Of a stretch of DNA of 7,832 nt, positions 1-6,438 are shown one piece after another; positions within the stretch are counted from its first letter, which is position 1, and the number at the start of each line of letters is the position of its first letter. Location of the stretch: contig JAAGZM010000273.1 of the NCBI GenBank assembly GCA_024206355.1, forward strand, positions 1-7,832, read 5' to 3'. This DNA comes from Gammaproteobacteria bacterium (GTDB lineage Bacteria; Pseudomonadota; Gammaproteobacteria; Enterobacterales; GCA-2746155). The position numbers and the translations under genes are program-made. The notes beneath the pieces were generated by a model that saw only the letters and a program-made list of their open reading frames with translations, had not been told where the DNA came from and did no database searches.

Positions 1-1811
1 AAGCTGGTGCTAGAGCGCTATGGCGAGCTACTGGTATTAAATCATCAGATTTTGGTAAGCCGATTATTGCAGTCTGTAATTCCTACTCGCAATTTGTCCC
101 AGGCCACGTACATCTACGTGAAGCTAGTGATATGGTTAAGGTAACGATTGAGGCAAATGGAGGTATTGCTCGTGAATGTAATACTATTGCTATTGATGAT
201 GGTATTGCTATGGGACATTCCGGTATGCTTTACAGCTTACCTTCAAGAGAATTAATTGCTGATTCTGTTGAGTATGTTGTCAATGCACATTGTGCAGATG
301 CGATGATCTGCATTACCAACTGTGACAAAATAACTCCCGGTATGCTAATGGCCGCTTTGCGTATCAATATTCCTGCAATTTTTGTTTCCGGTGGACCAAT
401 GGAAGCGGGAAAAATTGAACAAAAAGGTGAGATCATCAAGCTGGATTTAGTCGATGCAATGGTCGCCGGTGTTGATCCCAATGTCAGTAAACAAGATAAG
501 AAACAAATTGAAGAATCTGCTTGTCCAACCTGTGGTTCATGCTCAGGCATGTTTACCGCAAATTCAATGAACTGTTTGGTGGAAGCATTAGGATTGGCGT
601 TGCCTGGTAATGGCAGTATGTTAGCAACCCATGAAGATAGGAAAAAATTATTTAATCAAGCTGGCAAACGTATCATGGAGTTATGCTATAGCTTTTATCA
701 AAATGATGACCAGAACATTTTGCCTCGTAATATTGCCAATAAAGATGCTTTCGAAAATGCAATGAAATTAGATATTGCGATGGGTGGCTCGACTAATACG
801 GTTTTGCATTTATTAGCAGCAGCCCAAGAAGCACAAGTTGATTTTACAATGTCTGACATTGATCGACTATCTAGAATAATTCCGCACTTGTGTAAGGTTG
901 CTCCATCGACGCCACTATACCATATGGAAGATGTGCATAGAGCAGGTGGTGTTATGGCACTGCTTGGTGAGTTACAGCGAGCTGGTTTACTTAATGAAGA
1001 TGGTTATCATATTGCTGGTGATTCACTAATAGATGTGCTGAAAAAGTGGGACATTAAACAAACTAATAATCTTCAGGTTAAGAACTTCTTCCGTGCAGCG
1101 CCATCTGGTAAGAAAAATATTGCTGCATTTTCGCAGACTACTCGATTTCCTTTTGTCGATGAAGATCGAACAATAGGTTGTATCCGAGACAAAGCTCATG
1201 CTTATAGTCAAGATGGTGGTTTAGCGGTCCTTTTTGGTAATGTGGCACCTAAAGGTTGTATCGTAAAGACAGCAGGTGTTCCAGAGGAACTCAAATACTT
1301 TAAAGGTATTGCTCGTGTATTTGATTGCCAAGATTCAGCTACTGAAGCAATTTTAGAGGGAAAGATTAAGGCAGGTGATGCTGTAATTATTCGATACGAA
1401 GGTCCGAGAGGTGGGCCAGGTATGCAGGAAATGCTTTATCCAACAAGCCATTTGAAATCAATGGGGCTTGCTGATAAATGTGCGTTAATTACTGACGGCC
1501 GATTTTCTGGTGGCACGTCCGGCTTATCCATCGGTCATGTCTCACCAGAAGCTGCAGCAAAAGGTATAATTTCTATCGTTAACGATGGCGATGGAATTGA
1601 AATCGATATTGCTCAAAGAGGAATTAACGTACTTATTTCTGACGCAGAAATTGAGCAGAGAATGAAATTAGTGGAGAACAGTGATAAGCCTTTTCAGGCA
1701 AATCGAAACAGAACTGTATCACTGGCATTACAGGCTTACGCTTTGATGGCAACTAGTGCCGATCGAGGTGCTGTTCGAGATATTAGTAATCTAGGTGTCA
1801 TTGATGGCTAG
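1..1811 (+). CDS. ilvD: Dihydroxy-acid dehydratase IlvD, 5' end cut off by window
   Basis: Iron-sulfur dehydratase that converts 2,3-dihydroxy-isovalerate and 2,3-dihydroxy-3-methylvalerate to the keto acids leading to valine/leucine and isoleucine, in the cytoplasm. The frame is open from base 3 (Ala-Gly-Ala-Arg-Ala-Leu), well upstream of the first ATG at 132. These 43 extra codons match the E. coli IlvD N-terminus (GKPIIAV, FVPGHVHLR), so the ATG at 132 is internal and about 15 codons are missing to the left. Visible family motifs are DDGIAMGH, NCDKITPGM (from about 315), CPTCGSCSGMFTANSMN (from 522), MGGSTNT, RYEGPRGGPGMQEM and DGRFSGGTSGLSIGH. The VPGHVHL segment, where plant-type [2Fe-2S] enzymes have a ligand cysteine, groups it with the E. 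coli [4Fe-4S] class. The extra cysteine in AVCNSY is not at that ligand position. The fragment has 602 codons; E. coli IlvD has 616 residues. It overlaps ilvA at its 3' end, as expected for one operon. Identification is near certain. Confidence 0.97.
   Translation, partial: AGARALWRATGIKSSDFGKPIIAVCNSYSQFVPGHVHLREASDMVKVTIEANGGIARECNTIAIDDGIAMGHSGMLYSLPSRELIADSVEYVVNAHCADAMICITNCDKITPGMLMAALRINIPAIFVSGGPMEAGKIEQKGEIIKLDLVDAMVAGVDPNVSKQDKKQIEESACPTCGSCSGMFTANSMNCLVEALGLALPGNGSMLATHEDRKKLFNQAGKRIMELCYSFYQNDDQNILPRNIANKDAFENAMKLDIAMGGSTNTVLHLLAAAQEAQVDFTMSDIDRLSRIIPHLCKVAPSTPLYHMEDVHRAGGVMALLGELQRAGLLNEDGYHIAGDSLIDVLKKWDIKQTNNLQVKNFFRAAPSGKKNIAAFSQTTRFPFVDEDRTIGCIRDKAHAYSQDGGLAVLFGNVAPKGCIVKTAGVPEELKYFKGIARVFDCQDSATEAILEGKIKAGDAVIIRYEGPRGGPGMQEMLYPTSHLKSMGLADKCALITDGRFSGGTSGLSIGHVSPEAAAKGIISIVNDGDGIEIDIAQRGINVLISDAEIEQRMKLVENSDKPFQANRNRTVSLALQAYALMATSADRGAVRDISNLGVIDG
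1792..1797 (+). promoter_or_regulatory. Shine-Dalgarno of ilvA inside ilvD
   Basis: TAGGTG lies 6 bases before the ATG at 1804, within the last codons of ilvD. It favours the ATG at 1804 over the in-frame GTG at 1795, which has no purine-rich stretch in front of it. The 8-base gene overlap suggests translational coupling of ilvA to ilvD, which is inference. Confidence 0.5.
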
Positions 1812-3342
1812 TTTGAATGATATTTTAAAACGTATTATTGCTGCGCCTGTTTATGATGTGGCAATTAAAACACCTTTGCAAACAATGAAGAGTTTATCTG
1901 AGCGTTTATCAGATAAAGAGCCTTGTGAAATTGTTATTAAGCGTGAAGATATGCAACCCGTTTATTCGTTTAAACTCAGAGGTGCATACAACAAGCTTAG
2001 TCAGCTAACGGATGAGCAAAAACAACGCGGTATCGTTGCGGCTTCGGCTGGGAATCATGCGCAAGGTGTTGCTTTGTCAGCAAAAAAACTGGGTATTTCT
2101 GCGATTATTGTTATGCCACGGACAACTCCTGATATCAAAGTTAAAGCTGTAAAAAAATTAGGTGCACAAGTACTGCTTTTCGGCGACTCTTTTGATGTTG
2201 CTAAAGAGCAATCAGAGGCGATTTCCAAAGAACAAAATAGAGTACTCATTCCTCCCTATGATGATATTGATGTTATTGCAGGTCAGGGAACTTTAGGTTT
2301 AGAGTTAATGCAACAGGCGAGTGACTTGGATGCGATCTTAGTTCCTGTTGGCGGTGGTGGACTTGTAGCTGGCGTTGGGGCTTTCATCAAATCTATTAAT
2401 CCAGATATTCAAATCATTGCGGTTGAAGCAGAAGATTCAGCTTGTTTAGCTGCTGCACAAGAAGCGGGCAAACCGGTTGATATCAATAATGTTGGCTTAT
2501 TTGCAGATGGTGTTGCGGTTAAACGTATTGGCGAATTACCATTTACAGTTATTAACGAATGTGTTGATCAGACAATCACTGTTACGACTGACGAAATCTG
2601 TGCTGCTATTCAAGATATATTTAATGATACAAGAGCGATAGCTGAACCAGCAGGCGCTATTTCGGTTGCAGGCATTAAGAAATTACATCACGAAGGTCAA
2701 CTTCCTGGAAAGAAAGTTGCGGTAATCCTAAGTGGTGCCAATATGAACTTCCATACGTTGAGACATGTGAGTGAGCGTTCAGAATTTGGAGAATGCACAG
2801 AAGCTGTTTTTGCAGCGACCATTAATGAGCAATCAGGAAGTTTCCGAAAGTTTTGCTTATTGATGCATGACAAGGTTATCACTGAGTTTAACTATCGTAT
2901 TGCAGATAGCAAAAAGGCGAATATTTTCGTTGGCATTCGTATGCAAAATAGTGAAAATGAACGCGAACTGATGATGCAGCAATTAACGGAGAACAATATT
3001 CCCGTTATTGATTTGTCTGATGATGTTCTTGCTAAAGTTCATCTGCGATACATGGTTGGTGGTATCCCTGTGAAAGCTTTTCGTGAACAAGTTGTTAGTT
3101 TTGATTTCCCTGAAGTCCCCGGTGCTTTACTTCGCTTCCTTGAAAAACTCGGTGATCGATGGAATATATCACTTTTTCATTACCGAAATCATGGTGCTGC
3201 GTATGGACGGATCTTAGCGGGTTTTGATATCCCTGAAAATGAACAATCATTGTTTGAAGAGTATTTAGACGAATTAGGTTATCGTTATAATAATGAAAGC
3301 AATAACCCTGCGTATCATTTATTTTTAAATCCTGATAGTTAA
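1804..3342 (+). CDS. ilvA: Biosynthetic threonine deaminase IlvA
   Basis: PLP enzyme that deaminates L-threonine to 2-oxobutanoate and ammonia, the first committed step of isoleucine synthesis. The ATG start gives 512 residues, close to E. coli IlvA. The catalytic fold-type II domain covers roughly residues 10-320: the PLP lysine lies in SFKLRGAYN (Lys57), followed by SAGNHAQGVA, the phosphate-binding loop PVGGGGLVAGV, and the AEPAGA and LSGAN motifs. Two ACT-like regulatory domains follow: one starting near SGSFRKFCLL with TEFNYR, the second near FDFPEVPGALLRFLEKLG with WNISLFHYRNHG. Having both marks the long isoleucine-inhibited, valine-activated biosynthetic form and not the short catabolic TdcB. 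It follows ilvD with an 8-base overlap, the order seen at the end of the ilvGMEDA operon. The stop codon lies only 4 bases from the stop of the convergent yaiL, and no clear terminator is visible after it. No frame defects were seen. Confidence 0.97.
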   Translation: MASLNDILKRIIAAPVYDVAIKTPLQTMKSLSERLSDKEPCEIVIKREDMQPVYSFKLRGAYNKLSQLTDEQKQRGIVAASAGNHAQGVALSAKKLGISAIIVMPRTTPDIKVKAVKKLGAQVLLFGDSFDVAKEQSEAISKEQNRVLIPPYDDIDVIAGQGTLGLELMQQASDLDAILVPVGGGGLVAGVGAFIKSINPDIQIIAVEAEDSACLAAAQEAGKPVDINNVGLFADGVAVKRIGELPFTVINECVDQTITVTTDEICAAIQDIFNDTRAIAEPAGAISVAGIKKLHHEGQLPGKKVAVILSGANMNFHTLRHVSERSEFGECTEAVFAATINEQSGSFRKFCLLMHDKVITEFNYRIADSKKANIFVGIRMQNSENERELMMQQLTENNIPVIDLSDDVLAKVHLRYMVGGIPVKAFREQVVSFDFPEVPGALLRFLEKLGDRWNISLFHYRNHGAAYGRILAGFDIPENEQSLFEEYLDELGYRYNNESNNPAYHLFLNPDS

Positions 3343-3346
3343 AAAA

Positions 3347-3883
3347 TCACCACATTAGATCATCTGGTATTTGATAATCTGCATAAGGATCATCTTCATC
3401 TATTTCAGTTTTAATATTATCATTGAGTAATACAATGATCGAAGTATCACGCTGTTGGATTTTTTCTGCCACAATCGCTGGTACCATTTCATAACTTTCA
3501 CCAAGTTTGGCAATTGCGATAATACCTTTACTTAATTGCTTTTGAAGCGACTCGGTAACATAAATTTTTGCGATAACTGTATCGTCAGTAAATTGGTATG
3601 AGATTTCACCATTTTGATCATCAATAGCATTACTTTTGATCAGTTGAATGATCTGAGCTTGAATCGCTTTTTGCTCAGCTAAGGCCTGTTTTTCTTTGTT
3701 CATAGCTTTGTCTTTAGCAATACGTTCAGCCAGAGCCTTTTCAGCCTGAAGTTTGTTTTCATCAAGTTGAATATGACCTTTAGGTTGTTTCTTTGATTGG
3801 CTGTGTTTTGCTAATTTTATTTTTTTAGCTTTTTTCTTATCAACAATACCTGCTTTGAGTAATTGGTCTTGTAATGATGCCAT
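3347..3883 (-). CDS. yaiL: YaiL-like DUF2058 protein
   Basis: Small DUF2058 family protein, 178 residues, similar in length and pattern to E. coli YaiL. Shared features are the N-terminal SLQDQLLKAGIVDKKKAKK, a long Lys/Glu/Gln-rich probable helical or coiled-coil stretch (about residues 20-90), a compact C-terminal part with NGEISYQFTDD, KIYV and IVAEKIQQRD, and the strongly conserved acidic end DEDDPYADYQIPDDLMW. Family members have been annotated as nucleoproteins or polynucleotide-associated proteins; the molecular role is unknown to me and none is claimed. No signal peptide or membrane segment is visible, so it is probably cytoplasmic. The ATG at 3883 is chosen because GAAGGG sits 7 bases upstream and the alignment to YaiL begins there; an in-frame TTG at 3904 would add 7 residues but is not needed. 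It lies 57 bases downstream of asnB on the same strand and could be co-transcribed with it. Its 3' end faces ilvA. Confidence 0.9.
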   Translation of the reverse strand: MASLQDQLLKAGIVDKKKAKKIKLAKHSQSKKQPKGHIQLDENKLQAEKALAERIAKDKAMNKEKQALAEQKAIQAQIIQLIKSNAIDDQNGEISYQFTDDTVIAKIYVTESLQKQLSKGIIAIAKLGESYEMVPAIVAEKIQQRDTSIIVLLNDNIKTEIDEDDPYADYQIPDDLMW

Positions 3884-3915
3884 AGTGATACCCTTCGATA
3901 GCAATAATTTATTTG

Positions 3916-3939
3916 AGTAAATAGTAGCACTATTTTACT
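3916..3939 (-). repeat. Hairpin between asnB and yaiL
   Basis: Immediately after the asnB stop codon, the - strand reads AGTAAAATAGT, a 3-base GCT loop, then ACTATTTACT. The arms pair fully apart from one bulged A. The hairpin is AT-rich and is followed by CAAATAAATT, not by a clean run of T, so it is a poor intrinsic terminator. It could be a weak attenuator, an mRNA 3'-end stabiliser, or a protein site upstream of yaiL, because its half-site AAATAGT recurs in the asnB-asnC gap. What is seen is the inverted repeat; any role is inference. Confidence 0.45.
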
Positions 3940-3940
3940 G

Positions 3941-5617
3941 CTAATAACCGTCCTCATGAACAGTTTTAACCGCTCTACCGGAAGGATCAATACAATCAGC
4001 AAAAGATTGATCCCAAACCAGTGCTTCAGCGGTAGAGCAGGCTACTGATTTGCCACCTGGAACCGTATCTACTGCAGACTGCTGTGGAAAATGTTGAACA
4101 AATATATCTCGATAATAATAACCTTCCTTAGTGAGTGGGGTATTTACTGGGAATCGATATTCAGCATTTTTCATTTGCTCATCGGAAACATGTTCTTCTG
4201 CCAGATCTTTCAAGCTATCAATCCAACCATAACCAACACCATCAGAAAATTGTTCCTTTTGACGCCAAGCAATTTCATCAGGCAATAAATCAGCAAAGGC
4301 CTCACGTAAAATATGTTTTTCCATTTTATCTTTGGTGATCATCTTCGCTTCTGGATTCATACTCATGGCCGTATCAATAAAGTCACGATCAAGAAATGGA
4401 ACTCTTGCTTCTACACCCCAAGCCGACATTGATTTGTTGGCACGTAGGCAATCGTACCAGTGTAGTTTATCTAATTTACGTACGGTTTCATCGTGAAATT
4501 CTTTAGCGTTTGGTGCTTTGTGGAAATACAGATAGCCACCAAATAGCTCATCGGCACCTTCACCACTGAGGACCATCTTGATACCCATAGCTCGTATTTT
4601 TCTAGCCATTAAATACATCGGTGTTGAAGCGCGAATCGTAGTTACATCATAGGTTTCGAGATGATAAATAACATCATGTAATGCATCGAGACCATCTTGA
4701 ATTGTATAGGTCAAGTTATGATGTATTGAACCAATATGATCAGCAACCTTTTGAGCAGCTATTAAATCTGGAGAGCCTTCAAGACCAACGGCAAAGGTAT
4801 GTAAAGAAGGCCACCAGGCGCTGCTTTGTTCATCGTCTTCAATACGCTTTTCTACAAATTGCTTGGCTACTGCCGCGACGATGGATGAATCTAAACCACC
4901 TGATAACAATACACCATAGGGGACATCGGTCATCAAGTGTCTTTTAATCGATGCAGTGAGTGAATCTCGAACTACTTTAACTTCTGCTGGAGCAGACTTT
5001 ACATTTTCATAGTCACGCCATGGAAGTTTATAATATTGTTTAATTTCTCCATCTGTACTCGATAGATAATGCCCCGGGGGAAATGTCTGAACGGAGTCAC
5101 AAACTGGCGTGAGTGATTTCATTTCAGATGCTACATAGAAGTTTCCTTGAGCATCGTAGCCTGTATAGAGAGGAATAATTCCAATAGGATCTCTGGCAAT
5201 TAAGTAGCTGTCATTTTCTTCATCATAAAGAATAAATGCAAACATACCTTTTAGCTGATTAAGAAATGAGACATCTTTACCATCAGCTCGTTCGTTATAC
5301 AGAGCTAGGATAACCTCACAATCGGAATGTGTCTGAAAAGTGAAATCTTGTTTTAATTCAGCTTTAAGTTCTTTATGGTTATAAATTTCACCATTGACGG
5401 CTAATACGTTGGTGTGTTCAGGATTATAAAGCGGTTGAGCACCACTTTCGACATCAACAATTGATAGTCTTTCATGAACGAGGATTGCTTTATCGCTAGC
5501 ATAAGTACCTGACCAGTCTGGTCCACGGTGTCGTTGATGTCTTGAGAGTTTGATAGCCTGTTTTCTTAAAGCACCAGCATCAGTTTTTATATCGAGAATA
5601 CCTAGTATGGAACACAT
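3941..5617 (-). CDS. asnB: Glutamine-hydrolysing asparagine synthetase B
   Basis: Cytoplasmic enzyme that makes asparagine from aspartate and ATP, using ammonia released from glutamine. The N-terminal class II glutaminase domain (about residues 1-200) begins Met-Cys-Ser-Ile: Cys2 becomes the N-terminal nucleophile after Met removal. RHRGPD (29-34), LSIVDV and NGEIYNH (75-81) complete that site. The synthetase domain has the ATP pyrophosphatase loop LSGGLDSS (238-245), TTIRASTPMYLM, VLSGEGADELFGGY, and VEARVPFLD. The end, VPGGKSVACSTAEA then DPSGRAV, matches E. coli AsnB. At 558 residues it is close to the 554 of E. coli. A longer frame opens at 5677, but the start must be the ATG at 5617 to expose Cys2; TAAGG lies 9 bases upstream of it. 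It is divergent from asnC, which suggests control by AsnC, and lies upstream of yaiL. No defects were seen. Confidence 0.97.
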   Translation of the reverse strand: MCSILGILDIKTDAGALRKQAIKLSRHQRHRGPDWSGTYASDKAILVHERLSIVDVESGAQPLYNPEHTNVLAVNGEIYNHKELKAELKQDFTFQTHSDCEVILALYNERADGKDVSFLNQLKGMFAFILYDEENDSYLIARDPIGIIPLYTGYDAQGNFYVASEMKSLTPVCDSVQTFPPGHYLSSTDGEIKQYYKLPWRDYENVKSAPAEVKVVRDSLTASIKRHLMTDVPYGVLLSGGLDSSIVAAVAKQFVEKRIEDDEQSSAWWPSLHTFAVGLEGSPDLIAAQKVADHIGSIHHNLTYTIQDGLDALHDVIYHLETYDVTTIRASTPMYLMARKIRAMGIKMVLSGEGADELFGGYLYFHKAPNAKEFHDETVRKLDKLHWYDCLRANKSMSAWGVEARVPFLDRDFIDTAMSMNPEAKMITKDKMEKHILREAFADLLPDEIAWRQKEQFSDGVGYGWIDSLKDLAEEHVSDEQMKNAEYRFPVNTPLTKEGYYYRDIFVQHFPQQSAVDTVPGGKSVACSTAEALVWDQSFADCIDPSGRAVKTVHEDGY

Positions 5618-5789
5618 TTCTAAGAGCCTTATTTTCAATTCATAGTATTTTGGAACAAATAATGATGCAATCATCAACTATTTTATCTAATAATTAAATA
5701 GTATTTAATAAAAATAGCTTATTGATAAGATATTATTTAATATAACGGTACAATATTTACTGTTTCATTAAAATAATAGGTCAAAAGTT
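5618..5789. promoter_or_regulatory. Shared asnB-asnC divergent promoter region
   Basis: This 172-base, very AT-rich gap must hold promoters for both genes. For asnC (+), TACAAT at 5749-5754 is a reasonable -10 about 35 bases before the start; the best -35-like match, TTGATA at 5722-5727, is 21 bases away and so badly spaced, which would suit an activator-dependent or weak promoter. For asnB (-), TAAAAT (complement of 5680-5685) is a possible -10 with a poor -35 falling on the 5693-5709 palindrome. Other inverted repeats are TGATG-N4-CATCA at 5663-5676, in the likely asnB leader, and ATATT-N4-AATAT at 5730-5743. Lrp/AsnC proteins commonly bind several AT-rich imperfect palindromes in such gaps, so these are operator candidates. 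The promoter picks are weak by eye. Confidence 0.6.
5693..5709. repeat. 17-base palindrome, candidate AsnC operator
   Basis: ATTAAATAGTATTTAAT is a perfect inverted repeat around a central G, near the middle of the asnB-asnC gap. Its left half also forms an inverted pair with ACTATTT at 5677-5683 (AAATAGT at 5696-5702, 12-base loop). Position and symmetry suit a dimeric regulator such as AsnC. In DNA this AT-rich, short palindromes also arise by chance, so the role is a proposal only. Confidence 0.4.
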
Positions 5790-6248
5790 GTGGAAAAATA
5801 TCATATCGATGATTTGGATAAACAGATCCTTAATGCATTAATGGAAAATGCGAGGCTTCCTTATGCAGAATTAGCAAAAAAGTTTGATGTGAGTGCAGCT
5901 ACAATTCATGTGCGAATAGAAAAGATGAAAACTGCAGGCATTATTACCGGCACACATTTGGCGGTTGATCATAAGCAGCTTGGTTATGATGTTTGCTGTT
6001 TCATTGGTATAAAACTTTCTAATGCGGGAGATTATCCAGAAGTCATAGAGCAATTGCGTAATATTGAAGAGGTTGTAGAAGCCTATTATACGACCGGGCA
6101 ATATAGTATTTTTATTAAAATAATGACGACAGCAATTGAAGAATTGCAATGGCTATTGATCGATAAAATTCAGTCGATAGATAAGATCCAAGCAACTGAT
6201 ACACTAATTTCGCTTCAAAATTCTATTAATAGAGATATTCAATTGTAG
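5790..6248 (+). CDS. asnC: AsnC transcriptional regulator (Lrp/AsnC family)
   Basis: Asparagine-responsive regulator of 152 residues, the usual length. The N-terminal helix-turn-helix spans about residues 8-50 (LDKQILNALMENARLPYAEL, then KKFDVSAATIHVRIEKMKTAGII). The C-terminal RAM/ligand-binding domain includes KQLGYDVCCFIGIKL, EEVVEAYYTTGQYSIFIKIM and a DKIQ-TDTLISLQN end. EAYYTTG-YSIFIK and LGYDV-CFIGI match E. coli AsnC specifically and separate it from Lrp. The start is GTG at 5790, 9 bases after AGG, where the alignment with E. coli MENYLIDNLD begins. In E. coli AsnC represses its own gene and activates the divergent asnA; here the divergent gene is asnB, so asnB is the likely target, together with autoregulation through the shared gap (inference). 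Its 3' end overlaps by about 23 bases the shifted reading frame coming from the opposite strand. No clear terminator follows. Confidence 0.94.
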   Translation: MEKYHIDDLDKQILNALMENARLPYAELAKKFDVSAATIHVRIEKMKTAGIITGTHLAVDHKQLGYDVCCFIGIKLSNAGDYPEVIEQLRNIEEVVEAYYTTGQYSIFIKIMTTAIEELQWLLIDKIQSIDKIQATDTLISLQNSINRDIQL

Positions 6249-6438
6249 CTAGTAGTTGAGGGGTTAAATTAGTCAGCAATTCCGATGGATACAGTAACGA
6301 TAGTTTCTGCAATTCTTCAGCAAGCGTTTGAGCTTCACTTAATCCTGTACTCTTAGCAACGACGATTAATTCATCGCCGCCAAACGGAAAAGGTATAGGC
6401 AAAAATAAGTTGAGATCGCCAAGGTTATAGAAGCTGCC
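6226..6438 (-). pseudogene. Frame-shifted C-terminal continuation of the glutathione synthetase gene
   Basis: On the - strand, one base out of frame with the glutathione synthetase, a frame is open for 70 codons from 6438 to a TAA at 6226-6228. It is preceded directly by TAG (6439-6441), contains no ATG or GTG, and its first TTG (6402) has no Shine-Dalgarno, so it is unlikely to be an independent gene. It reads like protein: GSFYNLGDLNLFLPIPFPF, then GGDELIVVAKSTGLSEAQ, an apparent helix TLAEELQKLSLLYPSELL, and the end LLATIEYLY. Removing one base from the CCC at 6437-6439 fuses it after Ile449 of the synthetase, making 519 residues. The + strand here is not coding except for the last 23 bases of asnC, so it is not a shadow of another gene. 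I do not recognise a domain in it. Confidence 0.55.

Noticed and set aside
132..134. ATG at 132 as the start of ilvD
   Set aside because: Conserved IlvD sequence continues in frame upstream to the window edge, so this Met is internal.
230..550. 106-residue frame on the - strand inside ilvD
   Set aside because: Opposite strand of the conserved NCDKITPGM to CPTCGSC region of ilvD; no independent ribosome binding site or family resemblance. The - strand frames at 1026-1211, 2055-2249, 2697-2882 and 5871-6149 are shadows in the same way.
3817..4002. 61-residue - strand frame spanning the asnB-yaiL gap
   Set aside because: It overlaps the ends of two well-supported genes in another frame, and its translation resembles out-of-frame yaiL.
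4681..4947. 88-residue frame on the + strand inside asnB
   Set aside because: Antisense to a well-conserved part of asnB, His/Arg/Gln-rich translation with no family resemblance; a shadow frame. The same holds for + strand frames at 4091-4288 and 4135-4338.
5618..5677. Upstream start for asnB adding 20 residues before Met-Cys-Ser
   Set aside because: Class II glutaminases need the cysteine at position 2 to be exposed after Met removal, and TAAGG is well placed for the ATG at 5617.
6364..6382. GGDE tetrapeptide in the shifted tail (GGDELIVVA) resembling the GGDEF signature of diguanylate cyclases
   Set aside because: Only about 30 residues look alike and there is no room for the rest of a roughly 160-residue GGDEF domain, either upstream (it joins the synthetase C-terminus) or downstream (stop at 6226). 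Chance similarity is more likely.
6400..6402. TTG as the start of an independent small gene in the shifted frame
   Set aside because: No Shine-Dalgarno precedes it, and it would discard the open codons directly joining the glutathione synthetase frame; a frameshift explains both.
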